Below, in pieces: positions 1 through 8,687 of a DNA stretch of 14,973 nt (its first letter is position 1; each line of letters begins with the position of its first letter). A program made the translations under genes and the position numbers. The notes under the pieces were generated by a model that ran no database searches, had not been told where the DNA came from, and was given only the letters and a program-made list of their open reading frames with translations. The stretch is from CAZAQB01 sp964487155 (lineage in GTDB: Bacteria; Pseudomonadota; Gammaproteobacteria; Nitrococcales; Nitrococcaceae). The stretch covers positions 1 through 14,973 of the forward strand of contig CAZAQB010000080.1 of the NCBI GenBank assembly GCA_964487155.1, given 5' to 3'.

Positions 1-1191
1 GTTTCCCGCTTCTTCGGCGACCCCGCCGAGACCCTGCCGGTAGTGGGAGTCACCGGCACCGACGGCAAGACCTCGGTCACCCATTTCATCGCCCAGTGCC
101 TGGAGGCGGAGCCGCGCCCGGGCGCCCTGCTGGGAACCCTCGGGGTGGGCCGCCCGGGGCGGCTGCGGGAAACCGGCCTGACCACCCCGGACCTGGTGAG
201 CGTGCACCGGCACCTGGCGGCGCTGGGCGCCGAGGGCGCCGGCAGCGTGGCCATGGAGGTCTCATCCCATGCCCTGCACCAGGGCCGGGTGCGGGGCGTG
301 CGTTTCGCTGTGGCGGTGCTCACCAACCTGAGCCGGGACCACCTGGACTACCACGGCACCCTGGAGGCCTACGCCGAGGCCAAGGCGCGGCTGTTCGCCA
401 CGCCCGGCCTGGGCTGCGCGGTGCTGAACCTGGACGATCCCTTCGGCCGGCGCCTGCAGGCCGGCCTGGCTCCGGGGGTTGGCCGCATCGGCTACCGCCT
501 GCGCCCCGGCGCGGGGGCCACCCTGCACTGCGCCGACATCCAGGCCGAAGCCGGCGGGCTGCGCCTGGCACTGCGCGGCCCTGGCCGCGACGCCGAGCTG
601 CGCGCCCCGCTGCTGGGCCGTTTCAACGCCGCCAACGTGCTCGCCTGCCTGGGCGCGCTGCTGGGCCTGGGCCTGGACTGGGAGGGCGCGCTGGCGCGGG
701 CCGGACGGATCACCCCGGTGCCGGGCCGCATGGAGTCCTTCGGCGGTGGAGCGCAGCCCACAGTGGTGGTGGACTACGCTCACACCCCCGCGGCCCTGGC
801 CGCCGCCCTGGCGGCCATGCGGGAGCACTTCGCCGGCCGGCTGTGGTGCGTGTTCGGTTGTGGCGGCGACCGCGATCCGGGCAAACGCCCGGAGATGGGC
901 GCGGCCGCCGCGGCCGGGGCCGATGCCTTGGTGGTGACCAGCGACAACCCCCGCAACGAAGCCCCGGAGGCCATCCTCGACCAGATCCTCGACGGCGTGC
1001 CGGCCGCGACCGGCGCCCGCCGGCTGCCGGACCGGGCCGCCGCCATCGCCCACGCCGTGGCCCAGGCCCGTCCCGGCGACGCCGTGCTGGTGGCCGGCAA
1101 GGGCCACGAGACCGAGCAGGTCATCGGGTCCCGGCGCCTGCCGTTCTCCGACCGCGACCAGGTGCGGCTTGCCCTGGAGGCTGGGGGCTGA
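1..1191 (+). CDS. murE: UDP-MurNAc-tripeptide synthetase MurE, 5'-truncated
   Basis: Cytoplasmic Mur ligase that adds meso-diaminopimelate to UDP-MurNAc-L-Ala-D-Glu using ATP. The frame is open from base 1, so the gene begins upstream. The visible 396 residues lack roughly the first 100 of a family that is usually about 495 long, mainly the N-terminal UDP-binding domain. Visible motifs, numbered within the fragment: ATP loop TGTDGKT (18-24), a YHGTLEAYAEAK segment holding the lysine that is carbamylated in this family, VVDYAHTP and FGCGGDRDPGKR in the central domain, and DNPR (315-318), the signature of meso-DAP rather than lysine specificity. The ATP loop has Asp where Asn is usual. The stop overlaps the murF start by one base (TGATG). 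An internal GTG at 43 is in frame but lies only nine codons before the ATP loop and cannot be the true start. Confidence 0.97.
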   Translation, partial: VSRFFGDPAETLPVVGVTGTDGKTSVTHFIAQCLEAEPRPGALLGTLGVGRPGRLRETGLTTPDLVSVHRHLAALGAEGAGSVAMEVSSHALHQGRVRGVRFAVAVLTNLSRDHLDYHGTLEAYAEAKARLFATPGLGCAVLNLDDPFGRRLQAGLAPGVGRIGYRLRPGAGATLHCADIQAEAGGLRLALRGPGRDAELRAPLLGRFNAANVLACLGALLGLGLDWEGALARAGRITPVPGRMESFGGGAQPTVVVDYAHTPAALAAALAAMREHFAGRLWCVFGCGGDRDPGKRPEMGAAAAAGADALVVTSDNPRNEAPEAILDQILDGVPAATGARRLPDRAAAIAHAVAQARPGDAVLVAGKGHETEQVIGSRRLPFSDRDQVRLALEAGG

Positions 1192-2534
1192 TGGACGCCC
1201 TGAGCCTGGAACAGGTGGCGGCCGCGGTGGACGGGCGGCTGCTGGCCGGCAGCGGCACAGTCACCGGCGCCTGCATCGATTCCCGGCGCTGCCAGCCCGG
1301 CGATCTGTTCGTGGCCCTGCCCGGAACCCGCAGCGACGGTCACCGCTACCTGGGCGCCGCCCGGGCTGCGGGTGCCATCGCGGCCCTGGTGGCCCGGCCG
1401 GTGGACGACCTGCTGCCCCAGATCCAGGTGGCCGAGCCGGCCCTGGCCCTGGCGCGTCTCGGTGACTGGGTGCGCCGGGCGGTGAGCGCCCGGCTGGTGG
1501 GGCTCACCGGCAGCAACGGCAAGACCTCGGTGAAGGAGCTGCTGGCGGCCGCGCTGGGGTGCCATGGCCCCACCCTGGCGACCGAGGGCAATCTCAACAA
1601 CCACCTGGGCGTGCCCCTGACCCTGTGCCGGCTGGAGACCCGCCACCGCTATGGCGTGGTGGAAATGGGCGCCAACCACCGCGGCGAGATCGGGCCGCTG
1701 ACCGAGCTGGTCCGCCCCCAGGTGGGACTGGTGACCAACGCCGGCCCCGCCCACCTGGAGGGCTTCGGCGGCCTCGAAGGCGTGGCCTTGGGCAAGGGCG
1801 AGCTGTTCCAGCAACTGCCGGCGGATGCCGTGGCCGTCATCAATGCCGACGACCGCTTCGCGCCCCTGTGGCGGGAGATGGCCGGACCAAGGCGGGTGCT
1901 GAGCTTCGGCTTGGACCCCGGGGCGGACGTGCGCCTGGAGCAGGCCGCAGGTCACGACTGGCTGGTGAGCGGGGGCGAGCGGCTGCGGCTTCCGCAACTG
2001 CCTCCCGGCCGCCACCACCGTGCCAACGCCATGGCCGCAGCCGCCGCCCTGGCGGCCCTGGACCTGCCCGCCGGGACGCTGGCTGCGGTACTTGCCGAGC
2101 GGCCCCCGGTCCCAGGGCGGCTGCAACAGCGCCGCGGGCGTGGCGGTGTCCGGCTGCTGGACGATACCTACAACGCCAATCCTGCCTCCCTGGCCGCCGC
2201 GCTGGAGGTGCTGGGCGGCGAGCCACCGCCCCGCTGGCTGGTGCTGGGGGACATGGGTGAGCTCGGCGCGGACGGCCCCGCACTGCACCGGGCAGCGGGC
2301 CGCCAGGCCCTGGAACAGGGCGTGGAGCGGCTCTACGCCTGCGGGCCGCTGGCGGCGGAGGCGGCCGCCGCCTTCGGCCCCGGCGGGCACAGCTTCACAG
2401 ACCGGGAGCGGCTCATCCGCGCCCTGCACGAAGAGCTGGTGCCCGGGGCGACGGTGCTGGTGAAGGGCTCCCGGGCGGCGGCCATGGAGCAGGTGGTGGC
2501 GGCGCTGGCCGCCGAGTCCGGGGGGGAGGGCTGA
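1191..2534 (+). CDS. murF: UDP-MurNAc-tripeptide:D-Ala-D-Ala ligase MurF
   Basis: Cytoplasmic ATP-dependent ligase that adds the D-Ala-D-Ala dipeptide made by Ddl, completing UDP-MurNAc-pentapeptide. It has 447 residues, close to the E. coli length of 452. The N-terminal domain carries the MurF-type IDSRRCQPGDLFVALPG segment. The ATP loop TGSNGKTSVKE begins at residue 106, followed by EGNLNNHLGVPLTL and VEMGANHRGEIG. The C-terminal domain carries DDTYNANPAS and VLGDMGELG, both typical of MurF. The start ATG shares its A with the murE stop. A GGAGG at 1176-1180 lies 10 bases upstream, so reinitiation after murE is likely. The frame extends far upstream through murE, but that part is a shadow frame. 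Confidence 0.97.
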   Translation: MDALSLEQVAAAVDGRLLAGSGTVTGACIDSRRCQPGDLFVALPGTRSDGHRYLGAARAAGAIAALVARPVDDLLPQIQVAEPALALARLGDWVRRAVSARLVGLTGSNGKTSVKELLAAALGCHGPTLATEGNLNNHLGVPLTLCRLETRHRYGVVEMGANHRGEIGPLTELVRPQVGLVTNAGPAHLEGFGGLEGVALGKGELFQQLPADAVAVINADDRFAPLWREMAGPRRVLSFGLDPGADVRLEQAAGHDWLVSGGERLRLPQLPPGRHHRANAMAAAAALAALDLPAGTLAAVLAERPPVPGRLQQRRGRGGVRLLDDTYNANPASLAAALEVLGGEPPPRWLVLGDMGELGADGPALHRAAGRQALEQGVERLYACGPLAAEAAAAFGPGGHSFTDRERLIRALHEELVPGATVLVKGSRAAAMEQVVAALAAESGGEG

Positions 2535-2536
2535 GC

Positions 2537-3619
2537 ATGCTGCTGGAGCTGGCGCGCTGGCTGGAGGGGTTCTACAGCGGATTCAACGTGTTCCAGTACC
2601 TCACCTTCCGGGCCATCCTGGGGGCGCTCACCGCCCTGGGCATCTCGCTGTGGGTGGGGCCGGGGGTGATCCGCCGGCTGGTGCAGCACCAGGTGGGACA
2701 GCAGATACGCACCGACGGCCCGGAGAGCCACCTCTCCAAGGCCGGCACACCCACCATGGGAGGCGGCCTGATCCTGCTGAGCCTGGCTGTGTCCACGCTG
2801 CTCTGGTCCGACCTGGGCAGCCGCCACGTCTGGGTGCTGCTGCTGGTGACCCTGGCCTTCGGGCTGATCGGCGGGGTCGACGACTTCCTGAAGCTGTCCC
2901 GGGGCAACAGCCGCGGCCTGCGGGCCCGGGACAAGTATCTGGCCCAGTCCGTGGTGGCGCTGCTGACCGCCATCACGCTCTACTTCACCGCGGCGAGCCC
3001 GATTGAGACGTCCCTCATCGTGCCGGTGTTCAAGGACGTGGTGCTGCCGCTCGGCTGGCTGTTCGTGCCGCTGACCTATTTCGTCATCGTCGGCAGCTCC
3101 AATGCCGTCAACCTCACCGACGGACTGGACGGGCTGGCCATCATGCCCACGGTGCTGGTGGCCGGCGCGCTGGCGGTGTTCGCCTATGCCACCGGCAACG
3201 TGCGCTTCGCCGACTACCTGGGTATCCCCTACGTGCGCGGCGTCGGCGAGCTGGTGGTGTTCTGCGGCGCCATGGTCGGCGCCGGGCTGGGTTTCCTATG
3301 GTTCAACACCTACCCCGCCCAGGTGTTCATGGGGGATATCGGGGCCCTGGCCCTGGGCGCCGCCCTCGGCACCCTGGCGGTGCTGGTGCGCCAGGAACTG
3401 GTGCTGGTGGTGATGGGCGGCGTGTTCGTGGTCGAGACCGTCTCCGTCATGCTGCAGGTGGCCTCCTTCAAGCTCACCGGCAGGCGGCTGTTCCGGATGG
3501 CGCCGCTGCACCACCACTTCGAACTCAAGGGCTGGCCCGAACCCCGGGTCATCGTCCGTTTCTGGATCATCACCTTCATCCTGGTGCTGGTCGGCCTGTC
3601 CACCCTCAAGGTGCGCTGA
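2537..3619 (+). CDS. mraY: Phospho-MurNAc-pentapeptide transferase MraY
   Basis: Integral inner-membrane enzyme that transfers phospho-MurNAc-pentapeptide from UDP to undecaprenyl phosphate, giving lipid I. It has 360 residues, the same as E. coli MraY, with many hydrophobic segments consistent with about ten membrane helices. The catalytic acidic residues are visible: VDD at 114-116 (D115, D116) and D267 in FMGDIGALALG. Also present are TMGGG near residue 75, NAVNLTDGLDGLA, and the histidine motif PLHHHFELKGWPE near 325. It starts two bases after murF, with a purine-rich GGGGGGAGGG at 2521-2530 six bases upstream. The stop overlaps the murD start. Confidence 0.98.
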   Translation: MLLELARWLEGFYSGFNVFQYLTFRAILGALTALGISLWVGPGVIRRLVQHQVGQQIRTDGPESHLSKAGTPTMGGGLILLSLAVSTLLWSDLGSRHVWVLLLVTLAFGLIGGVDDFLKLSRGNSRGLRARDKYLAQSVVALLTAITLYFTAASPIETSLIVPVFKDVVLPLGWLFVPLTYFVIVGSSNAVNLTDGLDGLAIMPTVLVAGALAVFAYATGNVRFADYLGIPYVRGVGELVVFCGAMVGAGLGFLWFNTYPAQVFMGDIGALALGAALGTLAVLVRQELVLVVMGGVFVVETVSVMLQVASFKLTGRRLFRMAPLHHHFELKGWPEPRVIVRFWIITFILVLVGLSTLKVR

Positions 3620-4974
3620 TGGAGGCGGCCCGGGACATGAGCAGCCAGTGGGACTTCGTCATCGCCGGCCTGGGGCGCACCGGCCTGGCCTGCCTGGACT
3701 ACCTCGCGGGCGCCGGCCATCGGGTGGCGGTGACGGACAGCCGCGAGGCGCCGCCCGGGCTGCAGGAGGCACGGCGCCGCTGGCCGGAACTGACCCTGCG
3801 CCTGGGCGGCCTGGACCGCGGTCTGCTGCTGGACGCCCGGCAGGTGGTGGTCAGCCCCGGCCTGTCCCTGGCGGAATCGGCCCTGGCGCAGGCGGCGGCG
3901 GCCGGGGTTGCCCTGGTGAGTGAGATCGAGCTGTTCGCCCGGGCCGCGCGGGCCCCGGTAGTGGCCATTACCGGCTCCAACGGCAAGAGCACGGTCACCA
4001 CCCTGGTGGCCGAAATGGCCCGGGCGGCGGGCCGGGAGGTGCTGGCGGGGGGCAACCTGGGCACCCCGGCGCTGGAGCTGCTGGGCCGGCCCGAGCCGGA
4101 ACTCTACGTGCTGGAGCTGTCCAGCTTTCAACTGGAGAGCACCAGCACCCTGCGCCCGGCCGCGGCGGCGGTGCTCAATATCAGTGCCGACCACATGGAC
4201 CGCTACCCCAGCCTGGCGGCCTACGCCGCCGCCAAGGCCAGGATCGTCAACGGTGCCGCCGTGGCGGTCCTGAACCGCGACGACCCCTGGGTCCGGGACA
4301 TGGCGCCGGCCGGTGCCGAGCGCCTCTGGTTCGGGGCGGGAGCGCCCGAAGATGAATCCTGCTTCGGCATCGCCGAGTGGCACGGAGAAACCTGGCTGCT
4401 GCGGGGAACGCAGCCCCTGATGGCGGCCGTGCGGCTGCCCCTGCCCGGCGCCCACAACCGCCTCAACGCCCTGGCGGCCCTGGCTCTGGGGGAGGCGCTG
4501 GGCTTGCCCCGGCAGACCATGGTGGCCGCTGCGGAGCGCTTCCGGGGCCTGCCTCACCGCACCGAGGTGGTGGCCGAGCGCGCCGGCGTCACCTGGATCA
4601 ACGACTCCAAGGCCACCAACGTGGGGGCGGCCGTGGCGGCCCTGGCCGGCATGGAACGCCCGACGGTGCTGATCGCCGGCGGCGCCGGCAAGGGCGCGGA
4701 CTTCACTGCCCTGGGCGAGGCCATGGCCCGGGGAACGCGGGCCGTGGTGGTGCTCGGTGCCGACGCGCAGTCGGTGGCCGCGGCGGTGCCAGCGGCGGTG
4801 CCGGTGCACCGCGCCGGCGACATGGCGCAGGCCGTGGCCCTGGCTGCGGGTCTGGCGCAGCCCGGCGACGTGGTGCTGCTGTCCCCCGCCTGCGCCAGCC
4901 TGGACATGTACCCCGGATTCGAGGCGCGGGGCGACGCCTTCCGCCGTGCCGTGGAGGGGCTGGGCCGTGGCTGA
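3619..4974 (+). CDS. murD: UDP-MurNAc-L-Ala:D-Glu ligase MurD
   Basis: Cytoplasmic Mur ligase that adds D-glutamate to UDP-MurNAc-L-Ala. It has 451 residues from the first ATG. The N-terminal Rossmann-like domain starts with FVIAGLGRTGLACLDYL. The ATP loop TGSNGKSTVTT begins at residue 118, followed by ELSSFQLES, NISADHMDRY and the C-terminal HRTEVV and WINDSKATNVGA motifs diagnostic of MurD. The chosen ATG overlaps the mraY stop (TGATG) and has AAGG 6-8 bases upstream. A second in-frame ATG at 3637 would give a protein six residues shorter that begins MSSQWDF, also with a GGAGG upstream. The two cannot be separated from sequence alone, and neither choice affects a domain. Confidence 0.97.
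   Translation: MEAARDMSSQWDFVIAGLGRTGLACLDYLAGAGHRVAVTDSREAPPGLQEARRRWPELTLRLGGLDRGLLLDARQVVVSPGLSLAESALAQAAAAGVALVSEIELFARAARAPVVAITGSNGKSTVTTLVAEMARAAGREVLAGGNLGTPALELLGRPEPELYVLELSSFQLESTSTLRPAAAAVLNISADHMDRYPSLAAYAAAKARIVNGAAVAVLNRDDPWVRDMAPAGAERLWFGAGAPEDESCFGIAEWHGETWLLRGTQPLMAAVRLPLPGAHNRLNALAALALGEALGLPRQTMVAAAERFRGLPHRTEVVAERAGVTWINDSKATNVGAAVAALAGMERPTVLIAGGAGKGADFTALGEAMARGTRAVVVLGADAQSVAAAVPAAVPVHRAGDMAQAVALAAGLAQPGDVVLLSPACASLDMYPGFEARGDAFRRAVEGLGRG
4953..4959 (+). promoter_or_regulatory. Shine-Dalgarno supporting the ftsW GTG start
   Basis: GGAGGGG inside the end of murD, seven bases before GTG 4967. It is the main reason for preferring this non-ATG start, and it implies that ftsW is coupled to murD translation. 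Confidence 0.65.
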
Positions 4975-6169
4975 GCTGCTCGACACCGCGCCGCCTCTGC
5001 CCCGCGGGCGCCGGGTGCCGGCCCTGCTGCCCAACCTGGACCACGGACTGATGATGGCCCTGGCGGCGCTGCTGGCCCTGGGCCTGGTGATGGTGGCCTC
5101 GGCCTCGGTCACCCAGGCCGCGGACAGTGCCGGCCAGCCACTGCACTACCTGCAGCGCCAGCTGGGGTTCGCCGGCCTGGCGGTGCTCGCCGTGGCGGCG
5201 GCCCTGCGCCTGCCGCTGGGTTTCTGGCAGCGGCTGGGGGTGCCGCTGCTGGGCCTGACTTGCCTGCTGCTGGCGCTGGTGCTGTTGCCCGGGGTCGGCG
5301 TGGTCGTCAACGGCGCCGCCCGCTGGCTGCCGGTGGGGCCGTTCCAGTTCCAGGTCTCGGAACTGTTCAAGCTGGCGGTCATCCTCTACGTGGCAGGACA
5401 CCTGGCCCGGCACGGCGAGTACCTGCGCCAGCCGGGCTGGCGCTTCATGGCGCCCCTGGTGGCCCTGCTGCCCGGCGTGGTGCTGCTGCTGCTGGAGCCG
5501 GATTTCGGCGGCGCGGTGGTGGTCGTGGCCACGGCCCTGGGTCTGGTGTTCCTGGGGGGCGCGCCGCTGGGCCGGCTGTCCCTGGTGGTGGGGCTTTGTG
5601 CCGGGCTGGCCGCGTCTCTGGTGGCGACCTCCCATTACCGGCTGGCGCGGATCACCGCCTTCCTGGACCCCTGGGCGGACCCCTTCGATTCCGGCTTCCA
5701 GCTCACCCAGTCACTGATCGCCATCGGCCGGGGCCAGTGGTTCGGCGTCGGCCTGGGCAACAGCGTGCAGAAGCTGTTCTACCTGCCCGAGGCCCACACC
5801 GACTTCCTGTTCGCCGTACTCGCCGAAGAGCTGGGCCTGGCCGGCGTGCTGGTGCTGATCGCGCTGTTCGGCTTCGTGGTCTGGCGGGCGTTCGCCATCG
5901 GCCGTGGCTGCCTGCGCCAGGAGCGTCCCTTCGCCGCCTTCGCAGCCTACGGCATCGGCCTGTGGCTGGGCCTGCAGGCGATCATCAACATGGGCGTCAA
6001 CATGGGGCTGCTGCCCACCAAGGGGATCACCCTGCCGCTGCTCTCCTACGGCGGCAGCAGCCTGCTGGTGACCGGCCTGGCCCTGGGAATCCTGCTGCGG
6101 GCGGACCACGAGCGCCGGGTGGCGGCGGTGGCGGCGCGCCCGGTGAGCCGGGGGGACCGCAAGCCATGA
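4967..6169 (+). CDS. ftsW: Septal peptidoglycan glycosyltransferase FtsW (GTG start)
   Basis: SEDS-family polytopic membrane protein that polymerises lipid II at the septum together with a class B PBP. That partner, FtsI, is normally encoded upstream of murE and is outside this window. From the GTG it has 400 residues, starting with a cytoplasmic tail (MAELLDTAPPLPRGRR) and then about ten hydrophobic segments. Family motifs are visible: NGAARWLPVGPFQFQVSE, LEPDFGGAVV, FQLTQSLIAIGRG, EAHTDFLFAVLAEELG containing the conserved catalytic Asp (D279), and the late GITLPLLSYGGSS signature. GTG at 4967 is chosen because GGAGGGG at 4953-4959 sits seven bases before it. The ATGs near 5050 would remove the N-terminal tail and crowd the first helix. 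It overlaps murD by eight bases. Confidence 0.95.
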   Translation: MAELLDTAPPLPRGRRVPALLPNLDHGLMMALAALLALGLVMVASASVTQAADSAGQPLHYLQRQLGFAGLAVLAVAAALRLPLGFWQRLGVPLLGLTCLLLALVLLPGVGVVVNGAARWLPVGPFQFQVSELFKLAVILYVAGHLARHGEYLRQPGWRFMAPLVALLPGVVLLLLEPDFGGAVVVVATALGLVFLGGAPLGRLSLVVGLCAGLAASLVATSHYRLARITAFLDPWADPFDSGFQLTQSLIAIGRGQWFGVGLGNSVQKLFYLPEAHTDFLFAVLAEELGLAGVLVLIALFGFVVWRAFAIGRGCLRQERPFAAFAAYGIGLWLGLQAIINMGVNMGLLPTKGITLPLLSYGGSSLLVTGLALGILLRADHERRVAAVAARPVSRGDRKP

Positions 6170-7245
6170 GTGCGGCGCCCGTGATGATCCTGGCCGGCGG
6201 CACCGGCGGGCATGTCTACCCGGCCCTGGCAGTGGCCGAGGAACTGCGCTCCCGCGGCGTGCCCGTGGTGTGGATGGGTACCCGCCGGGGACTGGAGGCG
6301 CGGGTGGTGCCCGCCGCCGGCTTCGACATGGCCTGGGTGGAGGTGCGCGGACTGCGCGGCAAGAGCGCCGCCGCCCGCCTGGCCGCGCCGCTGATGCTGG
6401 TCCGGGCCCTGGCCCAGGCCCTGGCGGCGGTGGCCCGGCGCCGGCCGCGGCTGGTGCTGGGCATGGGCGGCTATGTCTCGGGCCCCGGTGCCCTGGCCGC
6501 CTGGCTGCTGCGCCGGCCGTTGCTGATCCACGAGCAGAACGCGGTGGCGGGCCTCACCAACCGGCTACTGGGACGCCTGGCGGCAGCCGTGCTGGAGGGC
6601 TTCCGGGGGGGCTGGCCGCGGCCGGGCGCCGTATTCACCGGCAACCCGGTGCGGGCCTCCATCGCCGCCCTGGGCCGGCAGCCGGCGGTGGAGCGCACGG
6701 CGCGTAGCGGCCCGCCGCGGCTGCTGGTGGTGGGGGGCAGCCTGGGAGCCCGGGCTCTCAACCGCAGCGTCCCGGCGGCGCTGGCCCGGCTGCCGGCGCA
6801 GCGGCGCCCGGAGGTCCGCCACCAGGCCGGGGCGAGCACCCTGGCAGTGGCCCGGGAGGCCTACCGCGAGCATGGCGTCGCCGCCACGGTGAGCGCCTAC
6901 ATCGACGACATGGCCGGGGCCTACGCCTGGGCCGACCTGGCAGTGTGCCGGGCCGGCGCGCTGACCGTGGCAGAGCTGGCGGCGGCCGGCCTGCCGGCGG
7001 TGCTGGTGCCGTTCCCGCATGCGGTGGACGACCACCAGCGGGCCAACGCCGCCTACCTGGCGGATGCCGGCGCGGCGCTGCTGCTGCCGGAGGCGGAGCT
7101 TACCGCCGAGCGCCTCGGGGAACTGCTGGACAGCCTGCTCGGGGAGGACTTGCGGCGGGCAGAGATGGCCCGCGCGGCGCGGGCGCTGGGGCGCCCGGAT
7201 GCGGCGGCCCGGGTGGCGGACCTGTGCCTGGAGTGGGCGGCATGA
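6166..7245 (+). CDS. murG: Lipid II synthase MurG (UDP-GlcNAc transferase)
   Basis: Peripheral membrane GT28-family glycosyltransferase that adds GlcNAc to lipid I on the cytoplasmic face to give lipid II. It has 359 residues, near the usual 355. The N-terminal glycine-rich loop AGGTGGHVYPALAVAEEL starts at residue 10, followed by GMGGYVSGPG and HEQNAVAGLTNRLL. The C-terminal donor-binding half has VVGGSLGARALN and CRAGALTVAELAAAGLPAVL, the latter holding the glutamate that contacts UDP-GlcNAc. The start overlaps the ftsW stop in an ATGA, with GGGGGA nine bases upstream. Confidence 0.98.
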   Translation: MSAAPVMILAGGTGGHVYPALAVAEELRSRGVPVVWMGTRRGLEARVVPAAGFDMAWVEVRGLRGKSAAARLAAPLMLVRALAQALAAVARRRPRLVLGMGGYVSGPGALAAWLLRRPLLIHEQNAVAGLTNRLLGRLAAAVLEGFRGGWPRPGAVFTGNPVRASIAALGRQPAVERTARSGPPRLLVVGGSLGARALNRSVPAALARLPAQRRPEVRHQAGASTLAVAREAYREHGVAATVSAYIDDMAGAYAWADLAVCRAGALTVAELAAAGLPAVLVPFPHAVDDHQRANAAYLADAGAALLLPEAELTAERLGELLDSLLGEDLRRAEMARAARALGRPDAAARVADLCLEWAA

Positions 7246-8687
7246 GCGCGACCGGAGCCGACGGCTGGGATCCCACGGCCCCCGGGGCCATGGGGCGGGT
7301 GCGGCAGGTGCACTTCGTGGGCATCGGCGGTGCCGGCATGGGCGGCATCGCCGAGGTGCTCATCAATCTGGGCTACCGGGTCACCGGTTCCGACCTGCGC
7401 GAGGGGCCCATCACCCGGCGGCTGGCGGAGCTCGGCGCGCGCATCGCGATTGGCCACGACCCCGCCCACCTCACCGGTGCCGACGCCGTGGTGGTGTCCA
7501 GTGCCGTGGCTGCGGACAACCCGGAGGTGGCCGCCGCCCGGGCGGCGCGGCTGCCGGTGGTGCGCCGCGCCGAGATGCTCGCGGAGCTGATGCGCTTCCG
7601 CTATGGCATTGCCGTGGCCGGCACCCACGGCAAGACGACGACCACCAGCCTGATCACCAGCCTGCTGGCGGAGCAGGGGCTGGATCCCACGTTCGTCATC
7701 GGCGGGCTGCTGAACGCCGCTGGCAGCCACGCCCGCCTTGGGGCGGGCCGGTTCCTGGTGGCGGAGGCCGACGAGAGCGACGCGTCCTTTCTGCACCTGC
7801 AGCCGATGATGGCGGTGGTCACCAACATCGACGCCGACCACCTGGGCACCTACCAGGGCGATTTCTCGCGCCTGCGGGACGCATTCGCCGAGTTCCTCCA
7901 CCACCTGCCCTTCTACGGGCTGGCGGTGATGTGCGTGGACGACCCGGAAGTGCGCGGCCTGCTGCCGGAGCTGAGCCGCCCGGTGCGCACCTACGGCCTC
8001 GCGCCGGAGGCCGACGTGCGGGCCCGGGATGTGGTCCAGCAAGGCCCCCGCACCGGCTTCACGGTGGAGCTGCCGGGCGAGGAGCCGCTGGGCGTGGAGC
8101 TGAATCTGCCGGGCCTGCACAACGTCCAGAACGCCCTGGCGGCCATCGCCGTGGCCCGGGAACTGGGCGTGGAGCGGGGCGCCATGGCCCGCGCCCTGGG
8201 CCAGTTCCAGGGCATCGGCCGGCGCTTCCAGATCCACGGCGAACTGCCGGTGCGCGGCGGCACCGCGCTGGTGGTGGACGACTACGGCCACCACCCGCGG
8301 GAGATCGCCGCCACCCTGGAGGCGGCCCGGCAGGGCTGGCCCCGGCGGCGGCTGGTGGTGGCCTTCCAGCCGCATCGCTACAGCCGCACCCTGGACCTGC
8401 TGGAGGACTTCGCCCGGGTGCTGGAGCGCTGCGACACGCTGGTGGTGAGCGAGGTCTACGCCGCCGGCGAGAAGCCCGTGCCCGGCGCCGACGGCCGCAG
8501 CCTCTGCCGGGCGGTGCGGGCCCGCGGCCGGGTGGTGCCGGTGTTCGCCGACTCCGTGGAGGAGCTGCAGAGCCTGCTCCCCGGGTTGCTGCAGCCGGGC
8601 GATCTGCTGCTGACCCTGGGCGCCGGCAGCATCAGCCGGGTCGCGCTCGCGCTGTTCGCCGCCCGCGGCGGCGAGGAGGCGCCATGA
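7242..8687 (+). CDS. murC: UDP-MurNAc:L-Ala ligase MurC
   Basis: Cytoplasmic Mur ligase that adds the first amino acid, L-alanine, to UDP-MurNAc. It has 481 residues from the ATGA overlap start. The N-terminal Rossmann domain is marked by VHFVGIGGAGMGGIAEVL. The ATP loop AGTHGKTTTTSL begins at residue 126, then EADESDASFLHL, TNIDADHLGTY and the C-terminal DDYGHHPREI and AFQPHRYSRT motifs typical of MurC. GGAG at 7230-7233 lies eight bases upstream of the chosen start. An alternative ATG at 7290 (MGRVRQVHFVG) would drop a 16-residue low-complexity tail and matches where many MurC proteins start, so the true start is uncertain. Confidence 0.97.
   Translation: MSATGADGWDPTAPGAMGRVRQVHFVGIGGAGMGGIAEVLINLGYRVTGSDLREGPITRRLAELGARIAIGHDPAHLTGADAVVVSSAVAADNPEVAAARAARLPVVRRAEMLAELMRFRYGIAVAGTHGKTTTTSLITSLLAEQGLDPTFVIGGLLNAAGSHARLGAGRFLVAEADESDASFLHLQPMMAVVTNIDADHLGTYQGDFSRLRDAFAEFLHHLPFYGLAVMCVDDPEVRGLLPELSRPVRTYGLAPEADVRARDVVQQGPRTGFTVELPGEEPLGVELNLPGLHNVQNALAAIAVARELGVERGAMARALGQFQGIGRRFQIHGELPVRGGTALVVDDYGHHPREIAATLEAARQGWPRRRLVVAFQPHRYSRTLDLLEDFARVLERCDTLVVSEVYAAGEKPVPGADGRSLCRAVRARGRVVPVFADSVEELQSLLPGLLQPGDLLLTLGAGSISRVALALFAARGGEEAP

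Noticed and set aside
96..1190. Upstream extension of the murF frame through murE
   Set aside because: The translation is Pro/Gly/Arg-rich low complexity in the shifted frame of murE. The real MurF N-terminus begins at 1191.
780..2429. Long minus-strand frame opposite murE and murF; similar ones at 3310-5112, 7053-9059 and 8456-10033
   Set aside because: Same composition artefact; each is antisense to conserved Mur or division genes and none has a plausible start context or family motif.
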